A stretch of DNA of 64,000 nt. Source: JACDAN01 sp963801855 (GTDB lineage: Bacteria > Actinomycetota > Thermoleophilia > Gaiellales > Gaiellaceae). Shown piece after piece: positions 61,511 through 64,000 of the stretch; position 1 is the first letter of the stretch, and every line of letters begins with the position of its first letter. Location of the stretch: positions 1 through 64,000 of the forward strand of contig CAWDGK010000003.1 in assembly GCA_963801855.1 (NCBI GenBank), given 5' to 3'. The notes beneath the pieces are model-generated. The model had not been told where the DNA came from and ran no database searches. It was given only the letters and a program-made list of their open reading frames with translations. The translations under genes were made by a program, and so were the position numbers.

Positions 61511-62491
61511 CTACCCGGCGACCGCTTCTGTCAAACTTCTGTCTAACTCCTCCCGACCGGCCGCTTCGGGCGCCACACGCTCGAGGGACCGGCGAAGCCA
61601 CAGGACGGCGAGGTCCTTCGCCTTCGCCTCGACCATCACGTCGAGCGGTCGGTCGGCAGCCTCGAGCAGCGTCAGGAGATCCCAAGGCGTCAGGAAGTCG
61701 GCGTGCTGGTCGAGGAGCGGCGGTCGAAGCCTCCCACCGACCGAGCGAAGCTCGGTGCGAGGGCTCGAGACGTGCACCTTGGGCCGAACCTCGGCGGGCC
61801 AGGTGTCGAGCGCTGCTCGTAGAGCGGCGGCGACATCCTCCAGCCCCTCTGCGGCGTTGCAGCGGTGGTGGTGGAGGTCGAAGACGACGCGAACTCCGGT
61901 TCGCTCGTGAAGCTCCAGGACATCAGAGAGGTCGAAGCAGCGTTCGTCGTGCTCGACGACGAGTCGGGCCTGCGCGCGCTCCGACAGCTGGCCGAAGCCC
62001 CGAACCCAGCGATCGAGGGACGCCGCCGGGTCGCCGTACGCACCTCCGACGTGAATCACGACGACTCCCTCCGGCCCGGCCCCGAGGGTGTCGAGCAGGA
62101 GCGCGTCCTGCTCGACGTCGAGCCGCGCCTTGCGCGCGATCTCGTCGTCCGGGGAGCTCAGGACCGTGTATTGCCCGGGGTGCGTGGAGAGGCGCAAACC
62201 GAGGCGCCGTGCCTTCTCCCCGAGCTGCTCGAGCGCCTCGGCGCATTCATCGATCTGGCGCCGGTAGTCGAACTCGGGCAGGTCGGGATGCGTCCCGTAC
62301 GGAACCGTGCTGCTCGACATCCGGTACACGCGAACGTCGATCCCGTCGAGGTAGTCGAAGGCAGCGTCGAGAAGCTCGAGCGACTGCGACAGGTGCGGGC
62401 CGCTCTGCCAGCGACGCGTGTCCGACGTCTTCAGTCCGCCGGCGCCGAGAATCTTGACCGCGAAGCCCAGGCGGTATGGCTGAATGTCCAT
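61511..62491 (-). CDS. uvsE: UV damage endonuclease (UvdE/UVDE)
   Basis: This 326-residue TIM-barrel metal-dependent endonuclease starts at ATG 62491. 'FAVKILGAGGLKTSDTRRWQ' is close to the UVDE N-terminus. Metal ligands are visible in 'GLRLSTHPGQYTVLSSPDDE', 'GVVVIHVGGAYGDPAASLDR', 'ARLVVEHDERCFDLSDVLEL', 'VRVVFDLHHHRCNAAEGLED' and 'VMVEAKAKDLAVLWLRR'. It nicks DNA 5' to UV photoproducts in an excision pathway separate from UvrABC. It lies next to Nei2- and Lhr-type repair genes. Confidence 0.93.
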   Translation of the reverse strand: MDIQPYRLGFAVKILGAGGLKTSDTRRWQSGPHLSQSLELLDAAFDYLDGIDVRVYRMSSSTVPYGTHPDLPEFDYRRQIDECAEALEQLGEKARRLGLRLSTHPGQYTVLSSPDDEIARKARLDVEQDALLLDTLGAGPEGVVVIHVGGAYGDPAASLDRWVRGFGQLSERAQARLVVEHDERCFDLSDVLELHERTGVRVVFDLHHHRCNAAEGLEDVAAALRAALDTWPAEVRPKVHVSSPRTELRSVGGRLRPPLLDQHADFLTPWDLLTLLEAADRPLDVMVEAKAKDLAVLWLRRSLERVAPEAAGREELDRSLTEAVAG

Positions 62492-62497
62492 CTTTTG

Positions 62498-62520
62498 TCC
62501 AGCCTAGAGAAACGGCTGGA
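62498..62520 (-). terminator. Short hairpin between lhr and uvsE
   Basis: TCCAGCC and GGCTGGA flank a 9-nt loop in the 42-bp gap between the lhr stop and the uvsE start. On the minus strand it is followed by CAAAAG. The 7-bp stem is weak; it may slow or partly terminate transcription ahead of uvsE, or be chance. Confidence 0.3.
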
Positions 62521-62533
62521 GGTCGGGCGTGCT

Positions 62534-64000
62534 CTAGGGGCGAAGCACCGCTCGGCGAGGACCGGCCGTGAAGCCGGCCTCCACCAGCAGCTCCATCGCG
62601 TCCGTCTCGCCGATGGGCTCCCCGTCGAAGCGCTCGACCGCGAGGCGCTTTGCTCCGCGGCGGCTCTTCACGTGTCCGACCAGGGCGGAGAGCGCCGGTC
62701 GCAGCCACTCGGGATCAGGGTCGCGCAGAGGGACGAGCGTTTTTCCTCCACGCTCGACGAAGAGCGCTGCCTCGCCACCGAGCAGGACGACGTAGGCGCC
62801 GGCGACTCTCGCCGCTCGGGCCCCCGCCCGCTTCGGCCAGGGCACTGCGGCGCCGTAGGGCTGGGCCGGATCCGCTGCCGCAAGGACCTTGACCTCGAGC
62901 GTGTCGTCCTCCCTCGGTCGCAGCTCGCGAATCCGCTCGACGGCCCCGCCGAGCGCGAACTGCGCTCCGCCGAGGCCCTCGACGAAGTAGCCGCGGCGGC
63001 AGAGCCCGAGCGTCTCGAGCGCCTTCAACTCCCCGTAGACGGCGGAGTACCCTCCGGCGATCCCCTCCGCCCGGACGCCGTCACGGGTCACGATTCCCTG
63101 GCGCTCCAGCAGGAGCTCGGCGAGCGCCCGCGGATCCCGGTCGCCGACGAACAGGCGGTCGGTGAGCGACCAGCGACCCTGGGTGGCGGTGATCGCCGTC
63201 GCCCGACGGCGTGAGAACCGACGGGGCCGGCGCTCCGGCTTCGGCACCCCGTACCGACGACCGGCCCGGAGTGGCGTCCAGGCGTCGTTCGTGGCCTCTC
63301 CCGCCCACACGAGATCCCAGAGCGCAGGCAGGGCCTGCTCGGCATCCAGACCCGTCGCAGCCAGGAGGTCGAACCAGAACTCCGCGCTCTTCGAGAGCGC
63401 CTCGCGCAACCGGTCGTGCACCTCGCCCTCGGGCGCGTCCGTCCCATCCGGCTTGCCCAGAACGGAGGCGTCCTCGCGGAAGTACACGGCTACGCGGTCG
63501 AGCCCGGCGCCGATCCAGACGAGCTCCCCGGTCGCGCACAGCTGGTCGAGTTGCGCCGGCGCGTAGTTGGGCACCCGGCGCGGCAGGACCTCGGACTCCC
63601 AGAGCGCCACCGGCAGCGCAAGCCCCTGGAGCGGAACGAGCGCCTCGCGGAGCGTCGCCCGCCGGTCGATGCCCTGCCAGCCCGGCAGGAACCGGGCGAG
63701 GGCAACCTGCTCGACGGGCTCGACCTCCTTCCGAAGCGCCGCAAGCGACGCCCGCCTGATCCGGCGGAGAACGTCCGGGTCGCACCACTCCCGCTCGGTG
63801 CCACCGGGCCGCAGCTCTCCCCGCACCAGCTTTTCCTCCCGCTCGAGCGCGACGAGCTCCGCGTCGGCTCGCGCGCCCTCGATCCCGAACCGCGTGGCAG
63901 CCTCGCCCGTCGTGAAGGGGCCGCGGCCTCGCGCGAATCGTGCGAGCAGGGAGCGAAGAGGCTGCTCGGTGCTCTCGAGGAACGCGTCCGGCAAACCGCT
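62534..64000 (-). CDS. lhr: Lhr-type large helicase, C-terminal region (5' part beyond window)
   Basis: The frame is open to the right edge, so the helicase core lies outside. The visible ~489 residues are the Lhr C-terminal region. A winged-helix start 'GPFTTGEAATRFGIEGARAD' is followed by 'RRIRRASLAALRKEVEPVEQ' and 'ALARFLPGWQGIDRRATLRE'. 'GRWSLTDRLFVGDRDPRALA', 'QGIVTRDGVRAEGIAGGYSA' and 'GLGGAQFALGGAVERIRELR' follow. These match actinobacterial Lhr family DEAD/DEAH DNA helicases used in DNA repair. It fits the repair context of uvsE and nei2. Confidence 0.87.
   Translation of the reverse strand, partial: SGLPDAFLESTEQPLRSLLARFARGRGPFTTGEAATRFGIEGARADAELVALEREEKLVRGELRPGGTEREWCDPDVLRRIRRASLAALRKEVEPVEQVALARFLPGWQGIDRRATLREALVPLQGLALPVALWESEVLPRRVPNYAPAQLDQLCATGELVWIGAGLDRVAVYFREDASVLGKPDGTDAPEGEVHDRLREALSKSAEFWFDLLAATGLDAEQALPALWDLVWAGEATNDAWTPLRAGRRYGVPKPERRPRRFSRRRATAITATQGRWSLTDRLFVGDRDPRALAELLLERQGIVTRDGVRAEGIAGGYSAVYGELKALETLGLCRRGYFVEGLGGAQFALGGAVERIRELRPREDDTLEVKVLAAADPAQPYGAAVPWPKRAGARAARVAGAYVVLLGGEAALFVERGGKTLVPLRDPDPEWLRPALSALVGHVKSRRGAKRLAVERFDGEPIGETDAMELLVEAGFTAGPRRAVLRP

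Overview
The window is high-GC bacterial DNA from a long contig. From about 4.1 kb to the right edge, gene content points to a deep-branching soil actinobacterium, probably Thermoleophilia (Gaiellales or Solirubrobacterales-like). The signs are uniform GC-rich codon use, a FliA/WhiG-type sigma factor, an EF-G2 paralogue, a Nei2-type glycosylase, PadR and SHOCT proteins, several MFS exporters and a ParA-FtsZ pair. That placement is inferred from content; no ribosomal gene is present. The first ~4.1 kb looks different. It is richer in GC, it carries a Cys-ended leader peptide of the kind known from mycobacteria and relatives, and its main gene has at least eight frameshifts. That gene runs directly into the tail of an unrelated hydrolase near 4.11 kb, so a chimeric join is the simplest explanation.

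Layout. 0-4.1 kb: a peptide/nickel-type solute-binding lipoprotein (truncated by the edge) with a cysteine leader ORF, divergent from a BisC/TorZ-like molybdenum S/N-oxide reductase. 4.1-7.4 kb: hydrolase tail, an APH-like kinase, small membrane and stress-type proteins, a methyltransferase. 7.5-15.5 kb: tRNA-Gly, RNase H, NIF3-type protein, cupin, aldehyde dehydrogenase, a PadR regulator with a visible operator, EF-G2, a sigma factor, tRNA-Trp. 15.5-18.6 kb: secreted esterase, lytic transglycosylase and small proteins. 18.7-27 kb: branched-chain acyl-CoA catabolism (methylcrotonyl-CoA carboxylase beta and alpha subunits and a crotonase) interleaved with cupin, TPR and FAD-oxidoreductase/DHDPS-family genes. 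27-38 kb: MFS-cNMP fusion, PLP decarboxylase, agmatinase-family enzyme, SCP2 protein, a GGDEF-EAL protein, leucyl aminopeptidase, acyl-CoA dehydrogenase. 38-44.4 kb: kelch lipoprotein and a complete oligopeptide ABC transporter (oppABCDF). 44.5-49.1 kb: an MBL-rhodanese persulfide-type enzyme (badly frameshifted) and a large adenylate cyclase/ATPase/TPR regulator. 49.2-58.5 kb: a long leftward run with ilvA, meaB, an MFS gene, hisC, a GNAT gene, a ggt-type gene, ftsZ and parA. 58.5-64 kb: a DNA-repair neighbourhood (Nei2-type glycosylase, UvdE endonuclease, the C-terminal part of an Lhr-type helicase protein) plus an unknown 419-residue protein.

How the genes work together. The opp transporter, leucyl aminopeptidase, threonine dehydratase, methylcrotonyl-CoA carboxylase, crotonase, acyl-CoA dehydrogenase and MeaB together suggest peptide and amino-acid catabolism feeding acyl-CoA pathways.

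Quality. Single-base indels break at least a dozen otherwise conserved genes, often in short homopolymers, which fits uncorrected consensus error better than real decay. Frameshifted genes are therefore annotated across their full extent.
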